64,000 bases of DNA from JANXYW01 sp031400455 (GCA_031400455.1 JANNPX010000019.1:124001-188000), one strand, 5' to 3'. Shown: positions 43,770 to 53,357, counted from the first letter of the stretch. The notes: a model not told the origin generated them from the letters alone. Program-made: numbers and translations.

Positions 43770-44806
43770 GCGGCACCATCGCTATGGCCGCTGACCCGCC
43801 GGAGCAGAAGCCCAGGAGCGGCGAGAGCCTGACAAGGCGCTCGATCCGGCGCCTGCTGCGGCGGAAGCTGGCGGTTGTGTGTCTGGTCGTAATCACGACG
43901 TTCTACACCGTCGGGATACTGGCGCCCGTGGTGGCGCCGTACAGCTATACGGAGCAGAACCTCGACCTGTCGTTCGACGGGCCATCGTGGGGCCATCCGT
44001 TCGGCACCGACCGCAACGGACGCGACATGATGAGCAGGACCTTCTACGCGGCACGCACGACGACGGTCGTCACCGTCGCCACGTTCGCGACGGGCTTCGT
44101 GTTGCTGCCCGTGACGCTCGGCATGATCGCCGGGTACCGGCGGGGGTTTGCCGATGCGCTGATCAACCGCACGGGCGAGATATTGGCATCCCTGCCGGGC
44201 CTGCCGATGCTTGTGCTGATCAACGCGACGATGCGGCCTCGTTTCGTCGGCTGGGTTGGCGACATCGAAGACTTCATCGACGTATCGTGGGTGCGGTCGA
44301 TCGAGCGGACGCTGAGGCTCTGCGAGACATCTGGTGACACGATCCGATGCCAGCCGCTGACATCGTCCGGGTTCGCGGACTACTTTCTCATTTTCGGCGT
44401 GCTTTCGCTTTTCGGCTGGGTAGGCGGAGCGCGGCTGGTGCGGACGCAGGTGCTGACGCTGCGCAACTCGGAGTTCTTACTCGCCGCGGAGGCGAGCGGG
44501 GCATCGACGCGGCGCATCCTGTTCCAGCACATCCTCCCAAACATCATGCCGCTGGTGATCGTCGGTGCATCGGCTTCGCTCGGGTCGATCGCGCTGTCGG
44601 AGATCGGACTGACATTCCTCGGAGTCGGCATTCAGCCACCGCATCCCAGCTTCGGCGCGCTGATCACGGATGGTGCGTCGCGATCGGTGCTAGCGAGTCA
44701 TCCGGAGCTGTTGCTGGTGCCTGCGACCGTGGTGGCGTCGTTGATCCTGGCGTTCAACCTGCTTGGGGATGCGCTGAACGACGTGTTCACGTCGAAAGCG
44801 CAGTGA
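43766..44806 (+). CDS. Peptide-type ABC permease, DppC/OppC family
   Basis: A 346-residue permease. An N-terminal cytoplasmic segment (about 1-35) precedes the helices. The block PSWGHPFGTDRNGRDMMSR is the DppC hallmark, and the EAA loop reads FLLAAEASGASTRRILFQHILPNIM. An insertion of about 50 residues around ERTLRLCETSGDTIRCQPLTS carries two Cys residues and is unusual. The GTG start overlaps the first permease stop by 4 bases. No ATPase gene follows before tig, which has its own promoter. Confidence 0.9.
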   Translation: MSGTIAMAADPPEQKPRSGESLTRRSIRRLLRRKLAVVCLVVITTFYTVGILAPVVAPYSYTEQNLDLSFDGPSWGHPFGTDRNGRDMMSRTFYAARTTTVVTVATFATGFVLLPVTLGMIAGYRRGFADALINRTGEILASLPGLPMLVLINATMRPRFVGWVGDIEDFIDVSWVRSIERTLRLCETSGDTIRCQPLTSSGFADYFLIFGVLSLFGWVGGARLVRTQVLTLRNSEFLLAAEASGASTRRILFQHILPNIMPLVIVGASASLGSIALSEIGLTFLGVGIQPPHPSFGALITDGASRSVLASHPELLLVPATVVASLILAFNLLGDALNDVFTSKAQ

Positions 44807-44856
44807 TACGAGTAGTGACATAACGTACATCTCGGCGTCGCCCGTAGACGGCAGCT

Positions 44857-44865
44857 TGTTATACT
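44857..44865 (+). promoter_or_regulatory. Extended -10 promoter for tig
   Basis: TGTTATACT is an extended -10 element, with only a weak -35. The leader to the tig start would be about 95 bases and contains a G/C-rich hairpin and a short leader frame. Confidence 0.5.
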
Positions 44866-44923
44866 CGGACTGGTACGACGGATTCCGGCACTCCTTCGAA
44901 CGGCCGCTGCGGCGGTCGTCTGC

Positions 44924-44971
44924 ATGTACAGGAGGGTCCAACCACCGTCGGCGAGGTTGGCGCCCGCTTGA
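44924..44971 (+). CDS. Possible 15-residue leader peptide overlapping tig
   Basis: ATG at 44924 opens MYRRVQPPSARLAPA and stops with TGA at 44969-44971, which overlaps the tig TTG (44968-44970) in a TTGA arrangement. No ribosome-binding site is obvious, so translation is uncertain. If real, it would couple tig to leader translation. Confidence 0.25.
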   Translation: MYRRVQPPSARLAPA

Positions 44972-46365
44972 AAGTTTCGACTGAGAAGATCCCCGAATCC
45001 CAGATCCTGATGACCATTGAGGTCGAGCCGGAGCGGCTGGACGCGGCGCGCGATAAGGCGCTCCGGAAGCTCGCGCCCAAGGCGAAGGTGCCGGGCTTTC
45101 GGCCCGGCAAAGCGCCCAAGAACATGGTGCTGCACTACTTCGGCGAGGAGCGGGTGCTGGACGAGGCACTCGACGTGCTGGTGCCCGACATCTACCGGGA
45201 GGCGCTGGAAGCCGACGAGAGCATCGACGCCATTGCGCGGCCGCGGCTGGTGGTCGAAACGACCGATCCGCTGGTGGTGAAGGCGACGATTCCCGTGCGC
45301 CCGACGGTGGAGCTGGGCGACTACCGGTCCGTGCGGGTGACCGCAGAGCCGGTCGTCGTCGAAGAATCGCGGGTCGACGAGACCTTGCAGGTGCTGCGGA
45401 AGCGGGCATCGACGCTCGAGCCGATCGAGCGGGAGATCCGCTGGCAGGACGTGATCCGCATCGACGTACTGGGGAATGTCGAAGACGAGAAGATGGTCGA
45501 TCAGAAGGATGTGGAGATTCAGCTTACGGAGGAGCGCGACGTGCTCTTTCCCGGCTTCGAAGAAGCGCTGCTGGGCCACAAGAAGGGCGAGACCGTCGAA
45601 TTCTCGCTGGCCGTGCCGGAGGAGATCAAGAGCGAGAAGTTCGCTGGCAAGCAGTGCGACTTCGTGGTGAACATCGCGGAGACGAAAGAGGAGATCCTGC
45701 CCGAACTGGACGAGACCTTCGTGAAGGCGGTCGGCGAGGGCTTCGAGAACCTCGAGGCGCTGCGGCTGCGGATACGCGAGGACATCGAAAAGGCGGAGCT
45801 ACAGCAGCGCGACAACCGCTACCACGACGACATCCTGACGCAGCTCGTGGAGAAGGCGAACATCGAATTCCCACCGGTGATGCTGGATGTGGAAGTGGAT
45901 CGGATGATCCACGACCAGGCCCAGCAGATCGGAGCGGGGCACAATCTGGAGGGCTACCTTGCGGCCATCGGGAAAACCGATGAAGAAGCGCGCCAGGAGC
46001 TCCGACCTGTGGCAGATACTCGCCTAAGGCGATCGCTGGTGCTGTCGCAGCTCACAGGAGCCGAAAACATAGAGGCTGAGGACGCCGAGATCGAGGCGGA
46101 GATCGACAAGATGACCGCTTCGGCGGGGCAGCAGGGTGCGCAGTTGCGCCAGATGTTCGATACGGAGAACGGGCGCGACACGATCCGGCGCAACCTGCTA
46201 ACGCGGAAGACGCTGGATCGGCTCGTCGAGATCGCGACGCAGGGTGGTGGAACCGCAGCGGAGAAGCCGGCGAAGAAGAAGACCGGGAAGGCGAAGCAGA
46301 CGGTCTCCGCGGAGCCGACCGGGGCCGAGGCCGTCGGCGAGGACGCGGCAGCCAAGAACGAGTAA
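44968..46365 (+). CDS. tig: Trigger factor (ribosome-associated chaperone)
   Basis: A 465-residue trigger factor. The ribosome-binding domain (1-115) starts KVSTEKIPESQILMTIEVE and holds the GFRPGKAPKNMV loop, variant of the usual GFRxGKxP signature. The PPIase-like domain (about 150-235) and the helical C-terminal arms follow. A Lys/Ala-rich tail of about 35 residues ends the protein. The TTG at 44968 is chosen because it opens at the family start; no ATG fits. It heads tig-clpP, with a 25-base gap to clpP. Confidence 0.93.
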   Translation: MKVSTEKIPESQILMTIEVEPERLDAARDKALRKLAPKAKVPGFRPGKAPKNMVLHYFGEERVLDEALDVLVPDIYREALEADESIDAIARPRLVVETTDPLVVKATIPVRPTVELGDYRSVRVTAEPVVVEESRVDETLQVLRKRASTLEPIEREIRWQDVIRIDVLGNVEDEKMVDQKDVEIQLTEERDVLFPGFEEALLGHKKGETVEFSLAVPEEIKSEKFAGKQCDFVVNIAETKEEILPELDETFVKAVGEGFENLEALRLRIREDIEKAELQQRDNRYHDDILTQLVEKANIEFPPVMLDVEVDRMIHDQAQQIGAGHNLEGYLAAIGKTDEEARQELRPVADTRLRRSLVLSQLTGAENIEAEDAEIEAEIDKMTASAGQQGAQLRQMFDTENGRDTIRRNLLTRKTLDRLVEIATQGGGTAAEKPAKKKTGKAKQTVSAEPTGAEAVGEDAAAKNE

Positions 46366-46390
46366 GACCGATTACGAGAGGAAGCCGAGC

Positions 46391-46975
46391 ATGATCATCC
46401 CGTCTGTCATCGAAACCAGTGCGCGCGGCGAGCGCGCCTTCGACATCTACTCGTTGCTGTTGCGCGAGCGGATCATTTTCCTGGGCACCGGCATCGACGA
46501 CCAGATCGCGAACCTGATCATCGCACAGCTCCTCTACCTGGAGCGCGAGGATCCCGAGAAGGACATCAACCTCTATATCCACTCGCCGGGTGGCCAGATC
46601 ACGGCTGGCCTCGCAATCTACGACACGATGCAACTCGTGCGGCCCGACATTGCGACCTATGCCGTCGGTATGACGGCGAGCATGGGTACCGTGCTCATGT
46701 GCGCGGGCGCGCCGGGCAAGCGCTACTGCATGCCGAACTCGACGATCCACATGCACCAAGCGCTGGGTGGTGCTCGCGGTCAGGCCGCGGACATCGAGAT
46801 CCAGGCGCGGGAGATCCTCCGAGAGAACGACATCATCCGTGGTATTCTGGTGAAGCACACAGGGCAAACCGACGAGCGGATCCGAAAGGACTTCGACCGC
46901 GACTTCTACATGAATCCCGAGCAGGCAAAGGCGTACGGCATGATCGACGAGATCCTGTCGAAGCGGGAAGGCTAG
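46391..46975 (+). CDS. clpP: ATP-dependent Clp protease proteolytic subunit
   Basis: A 194-residue ClpP. The catalytic triad is Ser97 (GMTASMGTVLM), His122 (HMHQALGG) and Asp171 (DRDFYM). The start MIIPSVIETSARGERAFDIY and LYLEREDPEKDINLYIHSPGG are typical. The ATG at 46391 follows GAGAGGAAG. It lies 25 bases after tig. The serine motif has Met-Thr where most have Gln-Ala, a conservative variation. It associates with ClpX encoded next. Confidence 0.96.
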   Translation: MIIPSVIETSARGERAFDIYSLLLRERIIFLGTGIDDQIANLIIAQLLYLEREDPEKDINLYIHSPGGQITAGLAIYDTMQLVRPDIATYAVGMTASMGTVLMCAGAPGKRYCMPNSTIHMHQALGGARGQAADIEIQAREILRENDIIRGILVKHTGQTDERIRKDFDRDFYMNPEQAKAYGMIDEILSKREG

Positions 46976-46994
46976 CGAGCCGAGGAGGGCGCCG

Positions 46995-47043
46995 GATCCC
47001 TTAGGGGACGTTATATAAGGGATCGCCCGCCGTTTGATCCCTT
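46995..47043 (+). promoter_or_regulatory. Two mutually exclusive hairpins between clpP and clpX
   Basis: GATCCCTTA (46995-47003) can pair with TAAGGGATC (47016-47024) in a perfect 9-bp stem. The same strand AAGGGATC can instead pair with GATCCCTT (47036-47043), 8 bp. Three copies of the word thus allow a switch between two structures downstream of clpP. There is no strong T-run for a simple terminator. Confidence 0.5.
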
Positions 47044-47110
47044 CAGACGGGTAGGCAGATTCCCGACAAACGTAGAGAACGCCGACTCGTCCCCGATTCA
47101 GGCCGTCAAG

Positions 47111-47139
47111 CTGACAAATGGGCTGGACTGGCGTAGAAT
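47111..47139 (+). promoter_or_regulatory. Promoter of clpX
   Basis: CTGACA (47111-47116), a 17-base spacer and TAGAAT (47134-47139), leaving a leader of about 55 bases before the ATG at 47201. Confidence 0.7.
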
Positions 47140-47200
47140 CGGCAGCACCGGGAGCCTCTCCGCCGCCGCGGGGTCGCGTAGTCGCCAGGAGCAACAGAGC

Positions 47201-48517
<1,317 letters not shown>

Positions 48518-48541
48518 TTTCGCGCAGTTCAGTCAACATCG

Positions 48542-48569
48542 AAAATAGGCCCGGTAGCGGGCCTATTTT
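48542..48569. terminator. Bidirectional terminator between clpX and the CoA-transferase gene
   Basis: AAAATAGGCCCG and CGGGCCTATTTT form a perfect 12-bp stem around GTAG, flanked by A and T runs. It serves both convergent genes; the stop of the minus-strand gene lies within it. Confidence 0.9.
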
Positions 48570-49726
48570 GTTGGCCAGTTCTCGAGTTCTCGGAGCAGCG
48601 CTTCGCGGTTCGCGTCCAGGGCGGGAGCGGGTTCGCGAGTCTTCGGATCGTCGAAGCCTGAGAGCTTGATAGGGTTGCCAGCCATCCGAAGCGGACCGAT
48701 GTCCGGGTCGTCGGCGGTGACGACCATGTTGCGGACGGCTACCTGGGGATCGGCGAGCACCTGGGCGATGTTCTGAATCGGCCCGCAGGGGATGCTGTCG
48801 GCTTCGAGTGCCGCGAGCCAATCGGCAGTCGGCCGCGTAAGCAACGCGGCTTCGAGTTCTTGCTTGAGTTCGGCGTTGTGCTCGGTACGGAGCGCATTCG
48901 ACAGGAAGCGCGCGTCGCTCGCCAGCGCGGGGTTACCGATGATCTCGCAGAGGCGGCCGAACTGCGGATTGTTTCCGGCGGCGATGACGAGGTGGCCGTC
49001 AGCCGTCGCGAACGCCTCAAACGGTGTGATAGACGGGTGCCGCGAGCCGATGGGGCCGGGGATCTCACCAGTCGCGGAGTAGCGAGCGATCGCGTTCTCG
49101 AGGATGGCGACCTGCGAGTCGAGCATCGCGACGTCGATCATGATGCCCTCGCCGGTCTGCGTGCGATGGTAGAGTGCGGCGTTGACGCCGATGGCCGTGA
49201 ACAGGCCCGCTGTGATATCCCCGATTGATGTTCCGACGCGCGTCGGAGGGGCGCCTGGCTGGCCGGTGAGGCTCATCACGCCGCCCATCGCCTGTACGAC
49301 GATGTCGTACGCAGGACGATCGGAGTACGGGCCAGCTGTGCCGAATCCCGATGTCGCCGCGTAGATAAGCCGGGGATACGTGCTGTGAAGGATGTCCCAG
49401 CCGTAGCCGAGTTTGTCCATCGTGCCTGCGCGGAAGTTCTCGACCAGCACGTCGGCGCGGGCGACCAGCTTCTCGAAGATGTCGCGATCGTCAGCCTCTT
49501 TCAGGTCGAGTGCGATGCTCTCCTTGCCGCGGTTGATCGACATGAAGTAGGCGGACTTCCCGTTGATGAACGGTCCGACGTTGCGCGAGTCATCCCCGCG
49601 CACAGGCGCTTCGACCTTGATGACGCGCGCGCCGAGATCGGCGAGCACCATGGTGCAGTAGGGCCCGGCGAGCACGCGTGTGAGGTCGACGATCGTGATG
49701 CCGTTGAGAGGTCCGGAAGTGGCCAT
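48563..49726 (-). CDS. CaiB/BaiF-family (class III) CoA-transferase
   Basis: A 387-residue family III CoA-transferase that moves CoA between acyl groups. The start GITIVDLTRVLAGPYCTMVLAD, the ENFRAGTMDKLGYGWD block (catalytic Asp region: SDRPAYDIVVQAMGG) and PTRVGTSIGDITAGLF are typical. The C-terminal PIKLSGF matches the domain swap. It stands alone; no acyl-CoA dehydrogenase or racemase gene is adjacent. The donor and acceptor are unknown. Confidence 0.92.
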   Translation of the reverse strand: MATSGPLNGITIVDLTRVLAGPYCTMVLADLGARVIKVEAPVRGDDSRNVGPFINGKSAYFMSINRGKESIALDLKEADDRDIFEKLVARADVLVENFRAGTMDKLGYGWDILHSTYPRLIYAATSGFGTAGPYSDRPAYDIVVQAMGGVMSLTGQPGAPPTRVGTSIGDITAGLFTAIGVNAALYHRTQTGEGIMIDVAMLDSQVAILENAIARYSATGEIPGPIGSRHPSITPFEAFATADGHLVIAAGNNPQFGRLCEIIGNPALASDARFLSNALRTEHNAELKQELEAALLTRPTADWLAALEADSIPCGPIQNIAQVLADPQVAVRNMVVTADDPDIGPLRMAGNPIKLSGFDDPKTREPAPALDANREALLRELENWPTK

Positions 49727-49860
49727 GCGTTACGTCCGACCAACGGAGATGGCGCCGATAGCACCGGAGCAGGGAATGAGTTGGCACGACCGATCGAAGT
49801 TCATGCGGGAAGCGTAGCCGTCGCGTGTTGTGGCACAAGGTACGCCGTGCAGGAGGTCGC

Positions 49861-49889
49861 TTGTAGGCGATCGGGGGTGTTGCTACAAT
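49861..49889 (+). promoter_or_regulatory. Promoter of the tRNA-Leu-Arg-Met cluster
   Basis: TTGTAG (49861-49866), a 17-base spacer and TACAAT (49884-49889) with an extended TGC in front. Transcription would start near 49896. Confidence 0.75.
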
Positions 49890-49914
49890 CCCAAAGCTGT
49901 CGCGGACGGCCCAC

Positions 49915-50000
49915 GCCGAGGTGGCGGAACGGCAGACGCGCTACGTTCAGGGCGTAGTGTCCGCAAGGGCGTGCGGGTTCAAATCCCGCCCTCGGCACCA
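49915..50000 (+). tRNA. tRNA-Leu (anticodon CAG)
   Basis: The acceptor stem GCCGAGG pairs with CCTCGGC, and the CCA end is encoded. The anticodon stem CTACG/CGTAG encloses TTCAGGG with anticodon CAG at 49948-49950. A long variable arm confirms the type II structure of tRNA-Leu. Confidence 0.95.
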
Positions 50001-50028
50001 GTTTGATCGGCGTCCGTGCAGCTTGCGC

Positions 50029-50104
50029 GCGCTTGTAGCTCAGTGGATAGAGCGCTACCCTGCGGAGGTAGAGGTCGTGGGTTCGAATCCCGCCAAGCGT
50101 ACCA
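50029..50104 (+). tRNA. tRNA-Arg (anticodon GCG)
   Basis: The acceptor stem GCGCTTG pairs with CAAGCGT (first pair G-U), with ACCA encoded. The anticodon stem CTACC/GGTAG encloses CTGCGGA, so the anticodon is GCG, reading CGC. Most bacteria use ACG (inosine) for this box, so GCG is unusual. Confidence 0.9.
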
Positions 50105-50125
50105 CCTTCCCCCTTCCGGTCATTC

Positions 50126-50201
50126 GGCAGCGTAGCTCAGAGGTTAGAGCAACCGGCTCATAATCGGTAGGTCGTTGGTTCGATTCCAACCGCTGCTACC
50201 A
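50126..50201 (+). tRNA. tRNA-Met (anticodon CAT, elongator type)
   Basis: The acceptor stem GGCAGCG pairs with CGCTGCT, with ACCA encoded. The anticodon loop CTCATAA gives CAT at 50159-50161. The similarity of the GTAGCTCAG D-arm and CTCATAAT to elongator tRNA-Met favours this over the initiator; an Ile-CAU tRNA (lysidine) is less likely. Confidence 0.85.
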
Positions 50202-50210
50202 GGGTTCACA

Positions 50211-50235
50211 GAGCGGCCAAAGTGGCCGCTCTTTT
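50211..50235 (+). terminator. Terminator of the tRNA cluster
   Basis: GAGCGGCCA and TGGCCGCTC form a perfect 9-bp stem with loop AAG, followed by TTTT. It begins 9 bases past tRNA-Met. Confidence 0.9.
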
Positions 50236-50297
50236 GCGTCTCAGCTCGGGCTGGGTTCTGTGTGTTCTTGGACGTCCGGCCACTCGGAGCGGCGCGG

Positions 50298-53201
50298 CTA
50301 GGAAGCCGTCGTCGTCGAGGCGTCCAGGCGGAAGCCCTGGCCGCGGAGGGTGACGATGTAGGAGCGCTCACCGCCGGCCTGGGCGAGGCGCTCGCGGACG
50401 CGGCGGACGAGCGCGTCGAGCGCTTCCTCCGAGACGCCTTCGGCGTGCGCGTCGGGCCACACCTGCAACACCAGCTCCTCGCGCGCGACCACCTTGCCGG
50501 CACGCTGGTAAAGGTATGAGAGCAGGCGGAATTGCTCGCCGGAGAGGGCGGGGCGCATTTCGACGCCCTTAACGTAGACCCGCCTCGTCTCGCTATCGAC
50601 ACGGAGTGCGGGCGGTTCGAGGTCGGACGGTGGCGCGGCTTCGGGCGTTGGCGGCGCGGTGACGACGCCGACGCCGACGGAGTGAGCGCGACGGCGGCGA
50701 TAGACGACGCTGCCCACCAGGCCGACTGCCGCGAGACCAAGGGCGGAGGGCACGCCGATGACGAGGGCGAGCACAAGTGCGTTCGAACCGCTGTCTCCGC
50801 CACTCGTGGAAGATGTGGTTGTGGGGACCGACGCTGGAGTGCTCTCGGGCGCCGCGCTGGCGATGACAGTGATCGGGAGGGGCTGCGATGCCGCCGTAAC
50901 GCCGGCGACGCGAATGCTGGCGGCGTAAGCGCCGCCGCCGTTGAGGGCGAGCTGCGCGCCGGCGAAGCCGTCGGATGTTGCGCCCGTGGCGCTGACGCTG
51001 ACGCCTCCCGTTCGGGCGAGCTCGAACGCCACGGACGTGCCGTCGGGCACTGGGTTGCCGTTCTTGTCGATGATCTGTCCCGATACGAGTGCGACGGTAC
51101 GCGCGTCGCTCACGTTATCGGGCTGCTGCCCGAAGACGGCAACATTGAGCTGCTGCGATGGATCGGGTTGGACCGCGTCGGCGACGTTGTAGAAAATTCC
51201 GCCGACGTTGACGGGCGGGTGACCCTTAGGTGTGACGTCGCCGAAGAGCGCACGGAAGCCGGTGTCGATTGATACTTCCGTCTTGCTGTAGACCGCGAAG
51301 TACGCCGAGAGCTTGCTGATCTCGGTCGAGTCGAGATGATAAGGCACGTTATATGCGATGCCGACGAGATTCTTGTTGCGGAGGTCGATCGGCGATGCTT
51401 GGAGCAGGCGCTTTGCGGCGCCGGAGACGGGTCGGCCGACGGGGTTGTACTCGGTGAGCGCGAGGATGATCCACGAGGCGTCGGTGACCGCTAATGCGGT
51501 CTGCGCGTTCTCGGCGTCGGACGGCTTAGCGAGCCACGCATCGAGCTCGCCATAGCTGATGGTGGTTACGTCTTCGGGCTTGAGTCGCGCGCTGCCGGCG
51601 GTCCCGTACAGCGCCAGCAGGCGGTTCTGGAGCGCGGCCTTAGCCATGATGCGGTACGGATAGCAGTCCTCCCAGCACTCCACGATGAGCACCTTGTCGG
51701 GCGTCACAGGGCCGCGGGGCAGCCGGGCACGTAGTTCGGGCACCGTCTGGGGCTGGAGGAGCGTCAGCGCGTCCTCAGCGAGCGTGCGCATCTGTTCCTC
51801 GCCACCGCCGACGGCCGCGGCCGCGGCCGCGGCGACGGGATCGGCGCGAACCTGTGCGAGCTGGAGCTGCGGGTAGAGCTTGATCTTGGCGGCGATGACG
51901 CGGCGGACGGCGTCGTCGGCGCGGCGGCGGAAATCGGGGTCGGAGGCGTACTGTTCGCGCATGTAGGTGATGCTGTCCTGGATCACGGGAAGTTGATTTT
52001 CGTTCCAGCCGGGGTGATCGGGGTCCTCGTAGAACTCCACGAGCGGCAGCAGGTCGCTGCCGGCAAGCAGGGCATCGCGGACGACGTCCCGGTTGGGGAA
52101 GTCGGGCAGGCCCTGTTGTGCGTACCACTGCTTCACAGCCTGCACGCCGAGCGCATCGCTCATGACGAGATGCGAGGCGCGCCACTGGACGAACTCGGGC
52201 AGATCCATCAGCGCCTTGAATGCCGCGGCGTCGATGGAGATGGGGCGCGTGAACGGCGTCGTCGCGCCGGGGACGAAGTTGCGGTACCGGATGTGCGACA
52301 CCATCATCGCGTCGGTGGCACCAGCAGCGTCCGTATCGTCGGCGCGAACCGCCTCGGCGAAGGGCGCGAGATCCGAGGCGCGGAGTTGGCTGAGCGACTT
52401 GTTGACGGTGGGCACTTCGTTGTCCGTGCCGCGGTCGCTGCTGCCGTGTCCAGGGAAGTGCTTAGTGACCGTGAGCATGCGGTCGGCGCTGCCTTCGTGG
52501 ACGCCGCGGACGTAGGCGCGCCCGAGTTGCCCAACCCAGGCCGGATCGCCGCCGAACGAGCGGATGCCGATGTCGCCGTTGCCGCCGGAGCGAGGGTTGC
52601 CGAGCACATCGACGACGGGGCCGAGCAGCATGTTGATGCCTGCGGCGGAGAGCTCTCTGCCGACGATGGCGCCCGTCGCCTGCGCGTCCTTCTTGCTCCA
52701 CGTGGCACCGATGGTCATGTTGTTGGGGACGGCGGTGAAGCCGTTGGTGACATTGGTGAGGGGAAAGAGGTCGCCCTCGTTGTCGGTAGCCACGAATAGC
52801 GGCAAGAAATACTGACCGTTCGCGCTGTCAGTGCGCGCGGACGCCTCGAACGAGCGCTGCTGGAGGCCGTTGGTGAGGGTGGCGAGTTGTCCGGCGGTGT
52901 CGCCGCGGTTGACGACGTTGCCGTTGCTTGCGGTGACGAGCACCGCGCCGACTCGGTAGTCCCGGATGAGGGCGGCGATGTCGGACGAGGCCGACACGTC
53001 ATCTTCGACGAAGTTGACCATGACAAGCTGGCCTACCCGCTCCTCAGGCGTGAGGGACGCGAGGGCGCGCTCGACGAACGCGTTGTCTGGCGCCTGCGCC
53101 ACGATTCGCCGCGGCGCCGAAGCGCGATCCAGCAACAATATGCAGCCGAGTGCCAGTGCGGCGATGTGCACGACGCGCAATCGGGTGAGTCGGATGGTCA
53201 T
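50298..53201 (-). CDS. Membrane one-component regulator: external GH3-like domain, helix, cytoplasmic PhoB-type wHTH
   Basis: A 967-residue protein of unusual design. A signal anchor (about 5-28) leads into a glycoside hydrolase 3 domain (LTPEERVGQLVMVNF..., residues about 45-440). The motif KHFPGHGS is present, but the NagZ-type DSH dyad that should follow is replaced (SSDRGTDNEVP). The nucleophile motif LVMSDALGV keeps its Asp. An alpha/beta C-domain and an Ig-like domain come next (about 690-780). One transmembrane helix follows (about 805-832, ending YRRRR). The last 105 residues are an OmpR/PhoB winged helix (LSGEQFRLLSYLYQRAGKVV, then REELVLQVWPDAHAEG and IVTLRGQGFRLD). The ATG at 53201 is chosen because a classic signal start follows and CATAAT lies 7 bases upstream. 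It probably senses or binds cell-wall sugars and controls genes directly. Confidence 0.85.
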   Translation of the reverse strand: MTIRLTRLRVVHIAALALGCILLLDRASAPRRIVAQAPDNAFVERALASLTPEERVGQLVMVNFVEDDVSASSDIAALIRDYRVGAVLVTASNGNVVNRGDTAGQLATLTNGLQQRSFEASARTDSANGQYFLPLFVATDNEGDLFPLTNVTNGFTAVPNNMTIGATWSKKDAQATGAIVGRELSAAGINMLLGPVVDVLGNPRSGGNGDIGIRSFGGDPAWVGQLGRAYVRGVHEGSADRMLTVTKHFPGHGSSDRGTDNEVPTVNKSLSQLRASDLAPFAEAVRADDTDAAGATDAMMVSHIRYRNFVPGATTPFTRPISIDAAAFKALMDLPEFVQWRASHLVMSDALGVQAVKQWYAQQGLPDFPNRDVVRDALLAGSDLLPLVEFYEDPDHPGWNENQLPVIQDSITYMREQYASDPDFRRRADDAVRRVIAAKIKLYPQLQLAQVRADPVAAAAAAAVGGGEEQMRTLAEDALTLLQPQTVPELRARLPRGPVTPDKVLIVECWEDCYPYRIMAKAALQNRLLALYGTAGSARLKPEDVTTISYGELDAWLAKPSDAENAQTALAVTDASWIILALTEYNPVGRPVSGAAKRLLQASPIDLRNKNLVGIAYNVPYHLDSTEISKLSAYFAVYSKTEVSIDTGFRALFGDVTPKGHPPVNVGGIFYNVADAVQPDPSQQLNVAVFGQQPDNVSDARTVALVSGQIIDKNGNPVPDGTSVAFELARTGGVSVSATGATSDGFAGAQLALNGGGAYAASIRVAGVTAASQPLPITVIASAAPESTPASVPTTTSSTSGGDSGSNALVLALVIGVPSALGLAAVGLVGSVVYRRRRAHSVGVGVVTAPPTPEAAPPSDLEPPALRVDSETRRVYVKGVEMRPALSGEQFRLLSYLYQRAGKVVAREELVLQVWPDAHAEGVSEEALDALVRRVRERLAQAGGERSYIVTLRGQGFRLDASTTTAS

Positions 53202-53208
53202 CGGCTGG

Positions 53209-53214
53209 ATTATG
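53209..53214 (-). promoter_or_regulatory. Putative -10 (CATAAT) for a leaderless GH3-wHTH mRNA
   Basis: CATAAT (5 of 6 to consensus) ends 7 bases before the ATG at 53201 on the minus strand. No Shine-Dalgarno sequence exists. Confidence 0.5.
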
Positions 53215-53301
53215 GGCCTTGCCCGTGTGTACGGATAGCGAGTTTGCATACGTGACAACGTCGGAGGCTTGCGAAAGGTTAACCACGGATTCGCTCACCA
53301 C

Positions 53302-53310
53302 GGGGGGGGG
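53302..53310. repeat. Nine-base G tract between the GT4 and GH3-wHTH genes
   Basis: A run of nine G on the plus strand lies about 100 bases upstream of the GH3-wHTH start. It could vary in length by slippage or reflect a sequencing problem. Confidence 0.6.
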
Positions 53311-53357
53311 AGATCGAGCGGAGATCCCTTGCGTACCTCAGCATGAGTGGCGTGCGA

